64,000 bases of DNA from positions 10,212,172 through 10,276,171 of the forward strand of contig JABBOT010000080.1 of the NCBI GenBank assembly GCA_016165875.1. Direction: 5' to 3'. Shown in pieces: positions 10,706 to 21,631 of this stretch. The DNA comes from Acanthopleura granulata (Eukaryota; Mollusca; Polyplacophora; Chitonida; Chitonidae). The stretch's first letter is position 1. Each line of letters opens with the position of its first letter. The notes below the pieces were generated by a model, which saw only the letters and a program-made list of their open reading frames with translations, was not told the DNA's origin and did no database searches. A program made the position numbers and the translations under genes.

Positions 10706-12464
10706 TACACGAAGGGAGTGCAGAATATTTTAAGCCATCTGGAAAATAATCTCATTTAAGATGTGTACTTTTCAAGTTCTATCCAATCTGTAGTATGAGA
10801 GAAATCTTTCCATCTTAGCTTCACCCGCTATATTAACTTGCCTATGCAAGTACGGTCTCGACTGCGTTAGGCTGTATCGACTACAGTCATTTCCTGTACA
10901 ATTCCTGGTCTTCCTGTAATCCACTCTTGTCTATCGGTGCTCAAAGGTTCAGGTCTGCCCTGCTTGTTAAAATCAGTATGATTGTACTGTTAATACCATC
11001 TCACTACCATGAAACCAATCCTGCTTCGGGGCCATTAACAAGAGTGAAAGTGTTGCGTCCATGCGATGCACAAAAAGTTGTACATGCAAAACGTGTAGAT
11101 CTACCTGCCACACCTCTAACTCTTGTGATGCTCACTTTCACCAGGTAGGAATACGGACAACAACTTAAAATATGTCAGATGAAACCTAGTTTATATGACA
11201 AGCAAAGCTGATATTTATCCCCACCTGTTACCTGTGACAAGCAGATATTGTAAACTCATTTAAATTTAGTCAGACTAAAATATTTACTTATTTTCAGATA
11301 GGAATTTTCATGGACAAATGACTCCAGAATGGCTTGTTAAATGGATACGGCTCTTGTATTATGGATCTCCCACCCTATTTCTGAATTCCTCTACATGGGG
11401 GAATGCCGCAGAATATGCCTGAAATCAAGGAGAGGATTTTTGTGTATTTGTTACTGTGACCAACACTGGGAGGACAAATGCAAGGATGTATATGAGGATG
11501 AGTAATTGGTTTGAAAAATGAACCTGCCAAATTCCACAGACCAAAAATATAAAGGCTCATTTAACTTTCTTGGATTTTGTTTGTGTATTCTTCACAGTTT
11601 GTGTTTTTCGGTGGGGATGGAGAAAACACATCACACACGGTGGATGTATCTGTTGACCCTCATAGAATTGCAGCTGATACTCAGTGTGAAAGTAGGGCAG
11701 GTCAAGACCCTACAGCTAATTGCATACATGTTTTGGCCCTGCTCTCAATGTTTGACAAATCTCCTTAAATGGAAAGTTAATTACTGAACACCGCTGTGCC
11801 CAGGTAAGCTGTATACATGTTTTAGGTATGAACAAAAAATTCATCAGGTCATAAGGATGTTTTTTTGCAGCTGTTTACAGTTTGCAAATCATCAATATAC
11901 CCTTCTGGGCTGCAAACGTCGTTTAAAAAGGACTTATCGCACTCGGCGTGAAGAAACGCAAGGATTAGGGCAGAGTGGGATAAGTTGATCCAAGGGGTAA
12001 GCTGAGCAAACCTCATCCGCAAGGCACGAGGATGTCCAAAAATTGAACAATAGTGCCATCAATGTTTTCAAATTTACCTGTTCACCATTTTTGGACCGTA
12101 GATTATCCAGAACTACATATTGAAATTAGAGGAGAAAAGGAAAATTTGAGTTGCAAGAGTGAAATTTGATGAGAGCCGTGAGCACTTTTCCGTTGTAACG
12201 ATGTGGCATGCATCATTTAATCCATTTACAAGAAAAAACTGTGGATGATGTAAGGATTTATCACTTTGCATATTAATGGCCCGTGATGAGAATGTTGGAT
12301 ACTATGGCGAGTTTGCTTTGCTTAGTCAAAATCGGGAAAGATCTGCCACACGAGGTTGGGTAAGTTGAATCATGGCTCAACTTAACCCTCCTAATTGCGT
12401 GGTTGGAAAGGAACAACATGTATTCACTATTATATATCAATAGAAGTTTTATCTGATAGAATGA
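10706..12464. other. Unique non-coding stretch, probably old transposon debris
   Basis: No gene is supported. Sequence near 11993-12007 (AGGGGTAAGCTGAGC) is the near reverse complement of 12377-12391 (GCTCAACTTAACCCT), so about 400 bases may be bounded by inverted repeats. Open frames at 10927-11148, 11375-11560 and 11518-11787 lack recognisable motifs. The hAT N-terminal region would be expected at the left end of this block on the minus strand but is not readable. Confidence 0.4.
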
Positions 12465-12545
12465 ACGAATGAATGATTATGGCTTAACGCCACATCGGTA
12501 GTATCTCAACTCCAAGGTAGTATCTCTGAAGCATGCTGTGCGTGT
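12465..12545 (-). repeat. Possible SINE-tail fragment (minus)
   Basis: AATGATTATGGCTTAACGCC followed by ACATCGGTAGTATCTCAA resembles the reverse complement of SINE or MITE tails that end in a GCGTTAAGCC-like sequence. It is followed by simple A/T-rich sequence to 12660. Confidence 0.3.
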
Positions 12546-12717
12546 GTAAACAAGTAAGGTTCATTTTAATGGGCAGACTATTAAATAACATTAAAATAAT
12601 TAAATAAATAAATATATAAATAGACAAATAAAGTATAAATACAAAATAATTTTATTTAGAATATTCATTTGTCATTTATGGAAATTGTCTTCTTTTTTGG
12701 CAGGATTTAAAAGATAA

Positions 12718-12975
12718 ATGCCTTGGAAATATATACGAAAAACCTCCAGAGGGAAAACTCCTGATGATGTTCCACAACGTGCATCTGTGGAAGTCAGGAA
12801 AGGCAACAGTGTCAGAGGGGTAACCAAAGACTTCAATATTAACAGGGTGACACTAAAAGGATTCATTGCAAAGAGAGAGCAATTTTCCGAAGAACCCACA
12901 GGATATAAAGCCATTGCGGTGAAATAAGCCGTCTTCCCACCTGAAATGGAGGAAGAGCTGGCTCGCAGGTAAAGC
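12718..12975 (+). pseudogene. pogo/Tigger-like transposase N-terminal fragment (psq helix-turn-helix)
   Basis: The 69-codon frame at 12718-12927 begins MPWKYIRKTSRGKTPDDV and continues with RASVEVRKGNSVRGVTKDFN and INRVTLKGFI. This is the pipsqueak-type helix-turn-helix at the N-terminus of pogo-family (Tigger/Jerky-like) transposases. A stop at 12925-12927 is followed in the same frame by AVFPPEMEEELARR and another stop. The CENP-B-type second DNA-binding domain and the DDE catalytic domain are absent. It sits just left of the S2 segment, whose homology begins at about 13028. It cannot encode an active enzyme. Confidence 0.65.
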
Positions 12976-13638
12976 TGTTAGCAGATATGTTCCATGGTCT
13001 TTCCTTGTAAAAATGCCTAGAGGTGGCGTGGACCCTGTACTTTGATGACAACCACAGAGACACTGCTTGGTTAACTTGTAACAAGCATACTTCTTCGTTC
13101 GAAGCTCATGGCATTTTGGTTCGGCCGCCAGACGTAACAAATTTCAAACACCTGCATTGATTCATATCGCCATCATGTCTCGTCGCAAGCGCACGGCCCT
13201 GACTGCTCTCGGTAAGGAGAATAGAGCCCAAAACGATAACGCCAGCAATAAATTATTATGCTGCATCCGACATCATCCTGGTGGTGAAAGAAGGGTTAAA
13301 ACTATATCGGTACAGTTGCAATATATGTCCCAATCAATTGAGGTACTATCTCATTACAGACTCCATTCCTTTCAGAGAAAATTATCATAGAAACTATAGA
13401 AGCGTTTTGAAGGAAACGCTAACAAGCCGGACAGATACATAACCTCTTCTGACTTCGACCAGTATGGCTAAACATAATCAGTTTCATTCCTAGGTTTTGG
13501 AACGAACAAATGTATAGATATGTTTTACATTAGATGGATTGAACATTAAGAACTAAGCAATGCATATTCCAGTTACAATTGCGTTTATACTGGCTGAAAC
13601 GCGGTAAACTCGATTTCCTTGAATTATGCTTCTCTTAC

Positions 13639-13662
13639 CTGATCCATTTTACTACCACTCAT
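13639..13662 (-). pseudogene. Orphan first exon of an EF-hand gene copy (S2)
   Basis: The minus strand reads ATG AGT GGT AGT AAA ATG GAT CAG and then GTAAGA, giving MSGSKMDQ as in S1. No second exon lies between here and the left edge. The exon and donor appear undamaged, but the gene they belonged to is not complete here. Confidence 0.5.
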
Positions 13663-13904
13663 ATTTCTAAAGGTTCCTCTTCTGTCAGTGTTCGTTGAGT
13701 AAGAAGAAATTAACAATACTTCAAGCAGACAGATTCATCAAATGTATTCACTTCTGCTAATACCTGAGCTGTGATCCTTTGCGCATGTTTAAAAAGGAAG
13801 AATCCACCTGCCCGGGCTGGGCGAAGTAATTGTAGCATGAGTCATAGACCACTTAAGGTTTAAAGTAACAACTGTATGCAGAAATGCATCATAAGGCCTT
13901 TGAT

Positions 13905-14105
13905 GACCCCTGGCCGAGTTGTCAGCGTGCCAGTGCCTCAGGGGTCTTGCATGAATGCGGTCGCTGTGAGTTCTAGTCCAGCTTTGGCTAGCTTCCTCTC
14001 CAGACGTGCGTAGGATCTTTGTACATGGATGTTCCCAAGCTTCCAACACAAAGCTGAGTGCCGATGTATAATGGAAATAAGCTCGAATACAGCGTAAAAC
14101 ACATG
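13905..14105 (+). mobile_element. SINE remnant, plus orientation (S2 copy)
   Basis: GGCCGAGTTGTCAGCGTGCC, ATGCGGTCGCTGTGAGTTCT and CTTCCTCTCCAGACGTGCG mark the body. GAATACAGCGTAAAACAC marks the 3' end. It is the duplicate of 6245-6460. Confidence 0.55.
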
Positions 14106-14279
14106 CTAATTTTTACACATACGCTGGTTCTAAAATGAAAAGTAGGTTTTTGTATGGTTTTGTAGAATCAGGAGTGGTCACATGTGCTTGTCAGTTAACT
14201 TCTCAGGGATTACTGACATAAAATGCAAAATCCAGTCACACCTCGTTCACGGAAACAGTGCAAGTTCATTAATCAGAAA

Positions 14280-14366
14280 GATGAGGAATCCAAAGCACGT
14301 ATCAGTTTCTCAGATACAGTCTGATGAGGAATCCAAAGCACGTATCAGTTTCTCAGATACGGTTTG
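14280..14366. repeat. 43-bp tandem duplication
   Basis: Two neighbouring copies start at 14281 and 14324 with ATGAGGAATCCAAAGCACGT and run to a CAGATAC(A/G)G motif. The matching place in S1 (about 6650) has one copy, so the duplication arose after S1 and S2 separated, or was lost from S1. Confidence 0.7.
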
Positions 14367-14466
14367 TCTGAGTGAATACAAAATATGGTTATGGATAATA
14401 ATTGAAACTTACAGACACTAACAGATTTTTAGTAGGAATCTCGTCATTACTCTCATATACACACGA

Positions 14467-14590
14467 TTTATTTATTTATTTATTTTGATTTGTGTTTAAC
14501 GCCATCCTCAAGAATACTTCACATATACGAGTGTGACCAGCATTACGGTGGGAGGAAACCCACCACCATCCGCAGGTTGCTGGTGGACTA
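14467..14590 (-). mobile_element. SINE 3' part, minus orientation (S2 copy)
   Basis: ATTTATTTATTTATTTTGAT followed by TTGTGTTTAACGCCATCC and GGTGGGAGGAAACC is the reverse complement of the SINE tail and 3' domain. Its duplicate is at 6815-6940, where the tail is more eroded. Confidence 0.65.
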
Positions 14591-15376
14591 TAATGGAATA
14601 TATGTTTGTTAAACGAAGGTGAACAGCCTCCGGCGAGAAACGATGTGAAGTTTTGTTTGGACTCAATAGTTTTTATCGGTAGTCTTGGTAGAAAAGATCT
14701 TTTAGGGGCTTCATTAATGGTTAAAAGAATAACTTTATCGTTTGATTAAAGACGCCTCTCTTTTAACAGTGACACGGTCAAATAATGACCACTTCTTAGG
14801 TCAGATTGAAATAATCTGGTGGATATAGCGTGGTCTTTTTGTTTGAATCAAACAGACCATGAATGCGTGTCATAATTGTCATTTCTGTGCAAATGAGTTA
14901 TTAAATGCATCACTTTTAAGAGGTGCAAAATCTTCTTAAAATTGTGTACTCCCGTCCATGAAGAATTTTATGCATCATTGATGTCATGTTTCCGTGTAGA
15001 TAGGTAAATATAGTCATCAGTGCAGAGTGTATGTTCGCCATGATGACACCGCAAACCTAGAACTAGTGATGGGAAAAGCATTCAAAGTCTCCTGTGAGAA
15101 AACCATGATGATGGCTCAGCTTGTTGTTTACCGATGATTTGCAGATATGACTCACAGCGTTGCAGCGATGGGCCAAATGTAAAAATTTGCTATACCGGCT
15201 CACCTCAATATTCTGTACTGTGACAGGCGCGAAAATGATCCAAGAATGTTTTTTCAGGAGGGTGAAACTTTGGTGGAGTTCCCCATGAAACAATTATTGC
15301 AAAACTATCTTCGCAGTTGCGCAGATATTATTTTGCGACAAAGTTGATATACTTCCAAATAGGGGACCTCTGCATG

Positions 15377-15610
15377 CAGCCGGGGTGGTTGGCGCGCTAG
15401 CGCAATGATTTAGGAGCCTACCACCGGTGCGAGTTCAAGCCCTGCTCAGTCTGGCTTCGTCCATTCGTACGTGGGAAGGCCTGCCCGCAACCTAGTGGGT
15501 TTTCCCCCGGGCTCTGCCCGGCTTCCTTCTACCATAATACTGACCTCCGCCGTTTAAGTAAAATATTCTTGAGGGCGCCGTAAAACACCAATCAAATAAA
15601 TAAATGAATA
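15377..15610 (+). mobile_element. Near full-length tRNA-derived SINE (S2 copy)
   Basis: It has the same structure as 7705-7933 but a better-kept head (GGTTGGCGCGCTAGCGCAAT) and a better tail (CAATCAAATAAATAAATG). The central GGTTTTCCCCCGGG domain is present. Confidence 0.75.
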
Positions 15611-16632
15611 AAGTATGAAAATGTGAGTGGGTCATTTGTTCCAGCCGTTTTTCTAGCCGAACAGATCGTTTCATGTGACCGCGCGCTCCGACGCTGTTAT
15701 GTATGTACAAGAATTTGTCACATTCATATACAGTGAATTGAACAGGCTTAGGATTACGTGCATCAGACAAAACGATTTGCCAGTCCCTGTTCTTTAGTGT
15801 GGAAAAGCTATGACATGCGCAACCATGCCATTTAGTGACATGGAATGATAGTTATCTGACGCGACCTCACTAAGAGTCAGATGTAAAACACTTTAAAAAC
15901 CAACCTGTCAAACATATAGAATAATAATGTTATGGTAAATTTAACAGAATAGCTTTTAGATAACATAGTGCATCCATGTACGAACTCGCGCCTAAGCGAT
16001 CTGAGCAAACACAAGCTCCAGCGCTGAATTTATTGTAACTGTGTTAACGCTCGCTTCACGCAGTCGAATAGAAAATACGAATTTGCTTTCATTGTCTATT
16101 ATCTATGTATAGGTAAAAGGTGCAGAAACGCATTGGGACCAAACGGTAATTAAGCTGGAAGACTCAATAAGCATAAACCAATTAACTGAAACAAGGCAAT
16201 AGCAAGTTTCAAAACAACGTTGTGTAGGAAATTTCCATTTTGAAAAAATCACCAACAGTTCCCCCATATAATGCTGCGTATCAAACGTTTAGCCATTTAC
16301 ATGACCTTGATAAACACTAATTTATGCATTCTTGTTATTTTCTAGATCACAATGTAAATTTGGACATTTTTAACATTTTACGACAGGGAAAATTAAACAA
16401 CCATCGCAAGAGGGTCATACATTCAATATTTCAGCTCTCAGAGCAATGCTATAAGCAGATTCTTAGTTTTTTTTATTTTTTTATTTTTTTGCTTTTCTTT
16501 CACACTTCTCTGAATTCCAAATCTTCCAATACTTAATAGCCACATTTGTCCAATTATGTTTAATAACCAATACACGGTAGGTAAATCTACACTATCAAAT
16601 TTGCCACTGTGCAAAAAAGATTAGTGCTGCCA

Positions 16633-17001
16633 TTAAAGTGAACATTTCCCTCTAAGTGCAATGCGTTGCCAAGTAAACATACATCGTAATTCTGCATAAC
16701 CATCTACAATGACATTTTTGATTGTAATTTCATTGATTTGGCAGGTATCTTGCCCAAAATTGGACTGAAGTAACAATGCCTTAAGTAGAGCCAAAGAGCG
16801 TCTACTAGCAATATTTGTGAAATATATGATGAAATGTGCTAGTTCGTTACTCGACAGCGCCATTTCTTGACATAAAACTGCTAAGCCTTGGCAGCCCATG
16901 ACATGAGTATTTAAGAAACCCACAAAGATTATACAAAATCCTGATATCAAACGCGTCCTAGGTTTTGTAAAAATATCTTTCTGTGTTCCATAAAAATTCA
17001 A
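16633..17001 (-). CDS. Unidentified coding-like fragment, possibly an exon or gene remnant
   Basis: This minus-strand frame of up to 122 codons has a balanced composition, unlike the AT-driven frames around it. It has a helical-looking stretch (SSNELAHFIIYFTNIASRRS, then LALLKALLLQSN) and ends in WQRIALRGKCSL before a TAA. No family was recognised. Possible acceptor AGs lie near 16945-16960, so the true start of any exon is uncertain. It has no copy elsewhere in the window. It could be a remnant of a captured host gene or a transposon. Confidence 0.3.
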   Translation of the reverse strand: MNFYGTQKDIFTKPRTRLISGFCIIFVGFLNTHVMGCQGLAVLCQEMALSSNELAHFIIYFTNIASRRSLALLKALLLQSNFGQDTCQINEITIKNVIVDGYAELRCMFTWQRIALRGKCSL

Positions 17002-17250
17002 TATGATTTACATAACTAGAATACATTAACATGTGAATTTGGTGTTAACATTATTTAGCGTTTTATAGTAATGAAAGACGGAAAGTACACCACAATAGTA
17101 TATACAGGCTTTATATAGGGTTTAGAACAAACTTGACATATATGGTAGAAATAGTAATATATTTCTAAAACTATAAAATTATCATTTATCGTTTTATAAC
17201 AATGACAGATGAAAACACAACCCTTCTGTGTAAGAAAGAATTGAACCAGT

Positions 17251-17436
17251 TCAGATTTGCTGGAGCTTGGTTCTGACAACGGTTCGTACTCTGTCTGCTG
17301 TTTCAGTAAGGGCACTTAGGCAGGGCTGCTGTTCAGTAATAGCTCCCTCCAGGATGTTCATCTCTTTGGCACTTAGCGGTTCCCCTTTGTTGAATGATCC
17401 CTGACACAATCTAGCGAGACGGGAAAACGCCCTTCT
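17251..17436 (-). CDS. Unidentified short coding-like fragment
   Basis: The minus-strand frame reads FSRLARLCQGSFNKGEPLS, then AKEMNILEGAITEQQPCLSA and LTETADRVRTVVRTKLQQI, ending at a TGA. The composition looks protein-coding. It lies upstream, on the same strand, of the fragment at 16633-17001 and may belong to the same former gene. No family was recognised and no start codon or clear acceptor can be assigned. Confidence 0.25.
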   Translation of the reverse strand, partial: RRAFSRLARLCQGSFNKGEPLSAKEMNILEGAITEQQPCLSALTETADRVRTVVRTKLQQI

Positions 17437-18421
17437 TTATCCCGTTGGCATGCCCATTGATCTCGCTGTAGGAAAATTCACATGAGTTCTACCGTTCTTG
17501 GGGTGTGTGGTCTGTCAGGGGCAGAATTGGTGTTGAACACCGATGCAGAATCCACAGATTGGGCGACGATCTGGCGGCATACATTCTTTTGAAGTGGATG
17601 GCCGATGAATGTTTCGAACGGTGGAAGCCATCTCTATCACCGTGTGGTTGAAGTAATACATAATAGGCTCCTTCAGTCTGTATGGAATGTCCTAGATGGC
17701 GGGCAAGCTCCCTTCGTTTTGGTGGACGCTGCCGCTACATGGAAATCACCCCAGCTACTAGTTATTAATTGCATGAAAAGAGAACTACGTTACCGTTGTG
17801 CTACTAAAAAAAGTTTATGCAAAATTATGTAGTCAAGCGCCAAGGTTTAACGAGAATTGGGGCTATATATTTAGTAAAATATAGTTCTCCCGTGGCTACA
17901 TTGTGCATTTAGATGTGTAGCTGAAAATTGCTGTTAATAATGACATATGTACATTATTCTGTTTTATGTACATTGCCCGCGGATATTTGTAGTTCGGGAT
18001 TCAGTAAAAAGCGTACGTCAGGTAAGAAACAGGTGGACTATTCCATGTGGCTTACTGGTCGAAGGTTGTTGCTTTCTTATACACTTTTGTTATTCCACGT
18101 ATCCAATAAACAGGACATTTAAAAAAAAGGAAGAAAAAATATTTAACCCTGCAACGATTAAGGTCAAACGATGCAATATCAACAATGTGAGAAATGACAC
18201 GCATGACTTCTGCAATGCAAGGATAAAATAATGTCAATAGACAACATACTTGTATTTATCCAATAAACACACAGAAATGAAAACTACTTCACAATATATT
18301 TAATACTTGTATGTACATGCATTAGGTGTGACCAATAACTTAGGCTGAACATTCTGAGCAAAATGTCGCCTAGAGGCATAGGAGCTACGTAAGATGTATA
18401 TATGCTGTGTGATATATAAAC

Positions 18422-18452
18422 ATATATATATATGTGTGTGTGTGTGTGTGTA
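18422..18452. repeat. (AT)/(TG) microsatellite
   Basis: A run of alternating AT followed by alternating TG dinucleotides, about 30 bases. Confidence 0.8.
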
Positions 18453-19102
18453 AGTGTGCTACAAAGCAGATCTTCTTCCCTCTCATTTTATGCGTTTTTG
18501 TTATCGTTCAAAAAAACACGCTATACATACTGAATGTGGTATCTTCATGGGGGTCATGCACATCACGCTTCGCCCAGTTAGCCTCAACAAGAGTAACACT
18601 TGAAATTCGCTTCTCGCTTGGCTTACCACAGGTTATACATGGCAGTATAAGAAGTTGTTAGGCAATACAAAGGCTAGGGCAGACAGGTTGTATATCGTCA
18701 ACTCATACCCTCTCATTTGGCCGTGACTTTTTGCATATTCTGGTAACAGAAACACCAGAATTAAAATAACTTGTGGATAGCACGTTCTACCTGGGCATTG
18801 TCCCACCAAAGCCATTTGTAGCTAGTAAGTATATAGTTTAAAGTCATCTTTAAATCATAATTTCTGTATTTTTCCCACTTTGTTGGGACAGATGTTGCAG
18901 ATTTCACCATTGTGATGGGCTCTTGTTACACCGCCACACAAATAGCACCACAGATCCAATCCCTGTAACAAACTTCTACTACTTTAGCCATTTGTGGGTA
19001 GGCCATGGAAGAAGCATTTACAAGAACAGATTAAAATCCTAACTGAGGCAAACTAACATGAGGTGTTGTCACTTCATGGCAGAGTATCACACCGCTGTAC
19101 AA

Positions 19103-19290
19103 TATAAAAGAGTGCAGCACAGACAGTAAAACCAGAGCCGCGACGACAGTGCGGCAGTTGGCAAATGGCCACACGTTACCTGTGAGTCTCTTGTTAATTT
19201 AGAGTTTAGGGTTTCATTCTAACTTTTCACGTACGTGTTAAGGAAGTGACAACTTACACCCCGCTCGCATCATGGCTCAAGCAAAGTTAG
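19103..19290 (+). promoter_or_regulatory. Possible promoter and first-exon island (TATAAAAG)
   Basis: TATAAAAG at 19103-19110 is followed by two ATGs that each run into a good splice donor. One is GGCAAATGGCC, then ACGTTACCT and GTGAGT near 19165-19185. The other is ATCATGGCTCAAGCAAAGTT, then AG and GTAAGA near 19270-19295. No downstream exon of this strand is recognised before the unit sequence resumes. It may be a stranded first exon or chance. Confidence 0.25.
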
Positions 19291-19849
19291 GTAAGAAAAA
19301 TTGATGTTAAATCCAATATACTAGACGCCCGTGGTCTTGAATTACTCAAATGCTGTGTTGTCATCACATCTGACATATGCAGACAAAAAACTGGAAACAG
19401 TGCAAGTGGACTATGTATTAAGTTAAAAAAACTGCAGGATTGACTCACAACATTCATCTTAAATACATCTTTCCACACCGGTGTCCGGGTTTTAAACAAA
19501 AGCTAACTAAACGACTGGTTGTATACAGACGTATATTGACAATTCCTCTGCATGACTTCTTGTGAAGTTACTCACCAAAAGAGTAAACATAACGACCCTA
19601 CTGGAGGATCAGTGACAAACACGTCAATGAAAGGGATCTTAGAAGGAGAAGAAAACATAAAAATGACGTCATCAAGCCTCACATTTTATTTGCAAATATG
19701 GTCCTTGAATTTTTTCAGGAGTTAAGGGCATTTGAAAATATATTTGCATATGGTGGTACTTGGGACCACATCTTAAAATATATTGTCGTTGCATATTGAT
19801 GTTCTAAATAAGGAGGTGGTGCATGTGTAATGAATTTATATGAATGTAA

Positions 19850-21088
19850 ACTTGTTGTTTACATTAAACAAATATATTTAACCTGGATTATAGTGATACA
19901 TGTATTTATGAACGTATTAAAAAAAAACATAAATATGATCCAAATCCAGGTGGAATATATTTGTTAGCTGAAAAGGACAAATTCTAGTGTGAAAACATTT
20001 ATTAAACATGTGTTACATCCTCATTTGTAACATTATTACCCAAAGACAATATATACGAAAAGGTAGTCCCAAATGCCCATCACATAAAAATTATTTTCAA
20101 CTGTCTTTTTCTCCTTAAAGTAACTCAAAAAACCATTGACGACCACATTTATATCCGAACTTTATGTAATTTTGTTTTCTCAGATTTTAAGCTCTACGAT
20201 GTTGGTTTTCTCACATGCTTTAACATGGTCATATTGTCACGATGTTCAGAAAAATCATACTGCTCCACGTGAGGATAGAACTCATGACCTCTGCACGCGT
20301 GTAGCCATGGAATGTTGGCTTCGAAAGAAAAGCTTACGGAGTACACATTATGGTTGTAACTTTTCATTTCCTTCCATCATCATGCTGTGTAATGGTATAA
20401 GTGAAATATTCTTGAGTACGGCGTAAAACACCGATCAAATAAATAAATAAAATAACCGAAATGAGGATCTCCCGAAATAACAAGATAACACAGAAGGTCA
20501 AAGTATTAGGCTGTATGGTGTCAGTTTATTGCACATCCTATGTATACAACACTACCAATACAACAGCTATGCGTGGAACACAAACTTTCTCTCTGATAGA
20601 CTCTATTCGTGTATTACTTCAAATTATAACACATTATTTAGAACAGCTGGAAAACGGCGGCTTCACCGTACGTGTAAGTAAATAGGACTACAAGAACAAC
20701 AAATAGAGAGTATTAAATGCAATAGAGAGAGAAAAGCAATAAAAACTGCAGAGGCCGCACTTCACCAATTTCGCACAGTGACCATTTGCCAAATATCACA
20801 CTATCGCCGCTCCTCTGATTGCTTACTTCCTATGCTGTAGTTTTTAAGCCGAACGTCTAAAACTACCGATTTACGGTGGGGTGAATACCAGTATCCATAT
20901 TTGGTGCCACGCTAAAGCATAGCAAGGACAGCATATACGTTATGGCTGAAAGTACTCATTGATTTAATCATGAAGGCCGTAGACACTTCGGGCAAATATT
21001 ACAGGAAAAACATTGCTCCGAAAACTTCTCGTTCACAAACTGATATCATCAGAAACAGAAGCGTCTGTATGCATCATGCTGTCGAAGC
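19850..21088. repeat. Type B 3'-flank block, first copy
   Basis: Sequence from ACTTGTTGTTTACATTAA to the 21089 gene matches 27657-28997 and 41580-42934, which lie downstream of the type B genes. Relative to those copies about 120 bases are missing at 21060 (after TCAGAAACAGAA), including the AATAAA signal the B genes have. A hairpin-prone pair, AACCTGGAT and ATCCAGGT, lies near its left end. Confidence 0.65.
20370..20455 (+). mobile_element. SINE 3' end
   Basis: ATAAGTGAAATATTCTTGAG followed by TACGGCGTAAAACACCGATC and a three-unit AAAT tail. Only the 3' domain is clear. It is shared with 28183-28243 and 42110-42168. Confidence 0.7.
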
Positions 21089-21631
21089 TCACTTAATTGA
21101 GTATATGAAAGAATAGTCGTCTGAAGGATCTTCGCCCAGATTAAACTGAGTAATGGCGTACTTCATTTCTTCGGGGCTTATACAGCCATCTCTGTCACTG
21201 TCTAACCGGTTAAACGTGGACTGGATCACGACATCGTCTGTCAATCCTCTGTTGTTGTTGTACACGCGCCATTCCTCTAGGCTTATGGAACCGTCATCAT
21301 TGAGGTCAAGGCTTTCGAAGTATATCCTGGCGATTGTGGGCACGAAGGTTTCTGTGAACCACTTCGTTTTATACAAATGCATACATCCCGCAATCCATTC
21401 ATCCTTCGTTAAGGAGGCCTGGTTTCGGGGTAGCCCGTTGGTTTCACACAATCTTCCCCATGCTTCAGTGTAAATCCTTCGAAGCAGTTCTCCATTTTCC
21501 ACTTTGCCTTTCTTGGTCAGTGTCCTTGGAAACGCCATGAGCTCTTCCGTATCCAGAAGCTCGTCTCTGTTAGTATTAAAAAAGTCAAATAGTATCCCCC
21601 ATTTCTTCTTCATGTAGTCTTCCGCTGACAC
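21089..21631 (-). CDS. EF-hand calcium-binding protein, SCP/calexcitin-like, copy 1 exon 2 (A/B chimera)
   Basis: This exon encodes 180 residues. It begins GTG TCA GCG right after the acceptor TTTTGTGTAG, so the first codon is an internal valine and the ATG lies in exon 1 at 24908-24931. Loop EF1 is residues 19-30 (N at position 1 and E at 6, non-canonical). An EF2-like region around 65-82 (LTKDEW) has lost its loop ligands. EF3 at 109-120 (DLNDDGSISLEE) and EF4 at 144-155 (DSDRDGCISPEE) are canonical. The layout and length fit the cytosolic SCP/calexcitin calcium buffers and sensors of invertebrates. The C-terminus (GEDPSDDYSFIYSIK) and the 3' flank are type B, while the N-terminal half, intron and first exon are type A. 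It lacks the AATAAA found after the B genes. Function beyond calcium binding is not shown. Confidence 0.85.
   Translation of the reverse strand: MSAEDYMKKKWGILFDFFNTNRDELLDTEELMAFPRTLTKKGKVENGELLRRIYTEAWGRLCETNGLPRNQASLTKDEWIAGCMHLYKTKWFTETFVPTIARIYFESLDLNDDGSISLEEWRVYNNNRGLTDDVVIQSTFNRLDSDRDGCISPEEMKYAITQFNLGEDPSDDYSFIYSIK

Larger units (their letters stand above)
13028..16200 (-). repeat. Segmental copy S2: second EF-hand gene fragment lacking exon 2
   Basis: Homology to the type A intron starts at GACCCTGTACT and runs through CTGCTTGGTTAAC, the GGTAAGGAGAATAGAGCC region, an exon 1 at 13639-13662, and the same series of SINEs as S1. No EF-hand second exon is present. S2 extends further left into the intron than S1 does (S1 begins at GCTTGGTTAAC), so the two do not share exactly the same left end. 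Confidence 0.6.
16201..19849. other. Unique stretch with a few coding-like fragments
   Basis: This block has no match elsewhere in the window. It contains two coding-like minus-strand fragments (16633-17001 and 17251-17436), a short TG-rich microsatellite, and an isolated TATA-like motif with splice donors at 19103-19290. Nothing else was recognised. Unit sequence resumes at about 19850. Confidence 0.45.

Noticed and set aside
21153..21473. 106-residue plus-strand ORF opposite each EF-hand exon (also at 29062, 35046, 42999, 48278, 61635)
   Set aside because: It is the complement of the conserved EF-hand coding sequence. Its conservation is explained by the sense strand and it has no features of its own.
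21089..21631. Intronless gene starting at GTG
   Set aside because: GTG follows a perfect acceptor in five copies and a conserved in-phase first exon with a GT donor lies upstream, so GTG is an internal codon.
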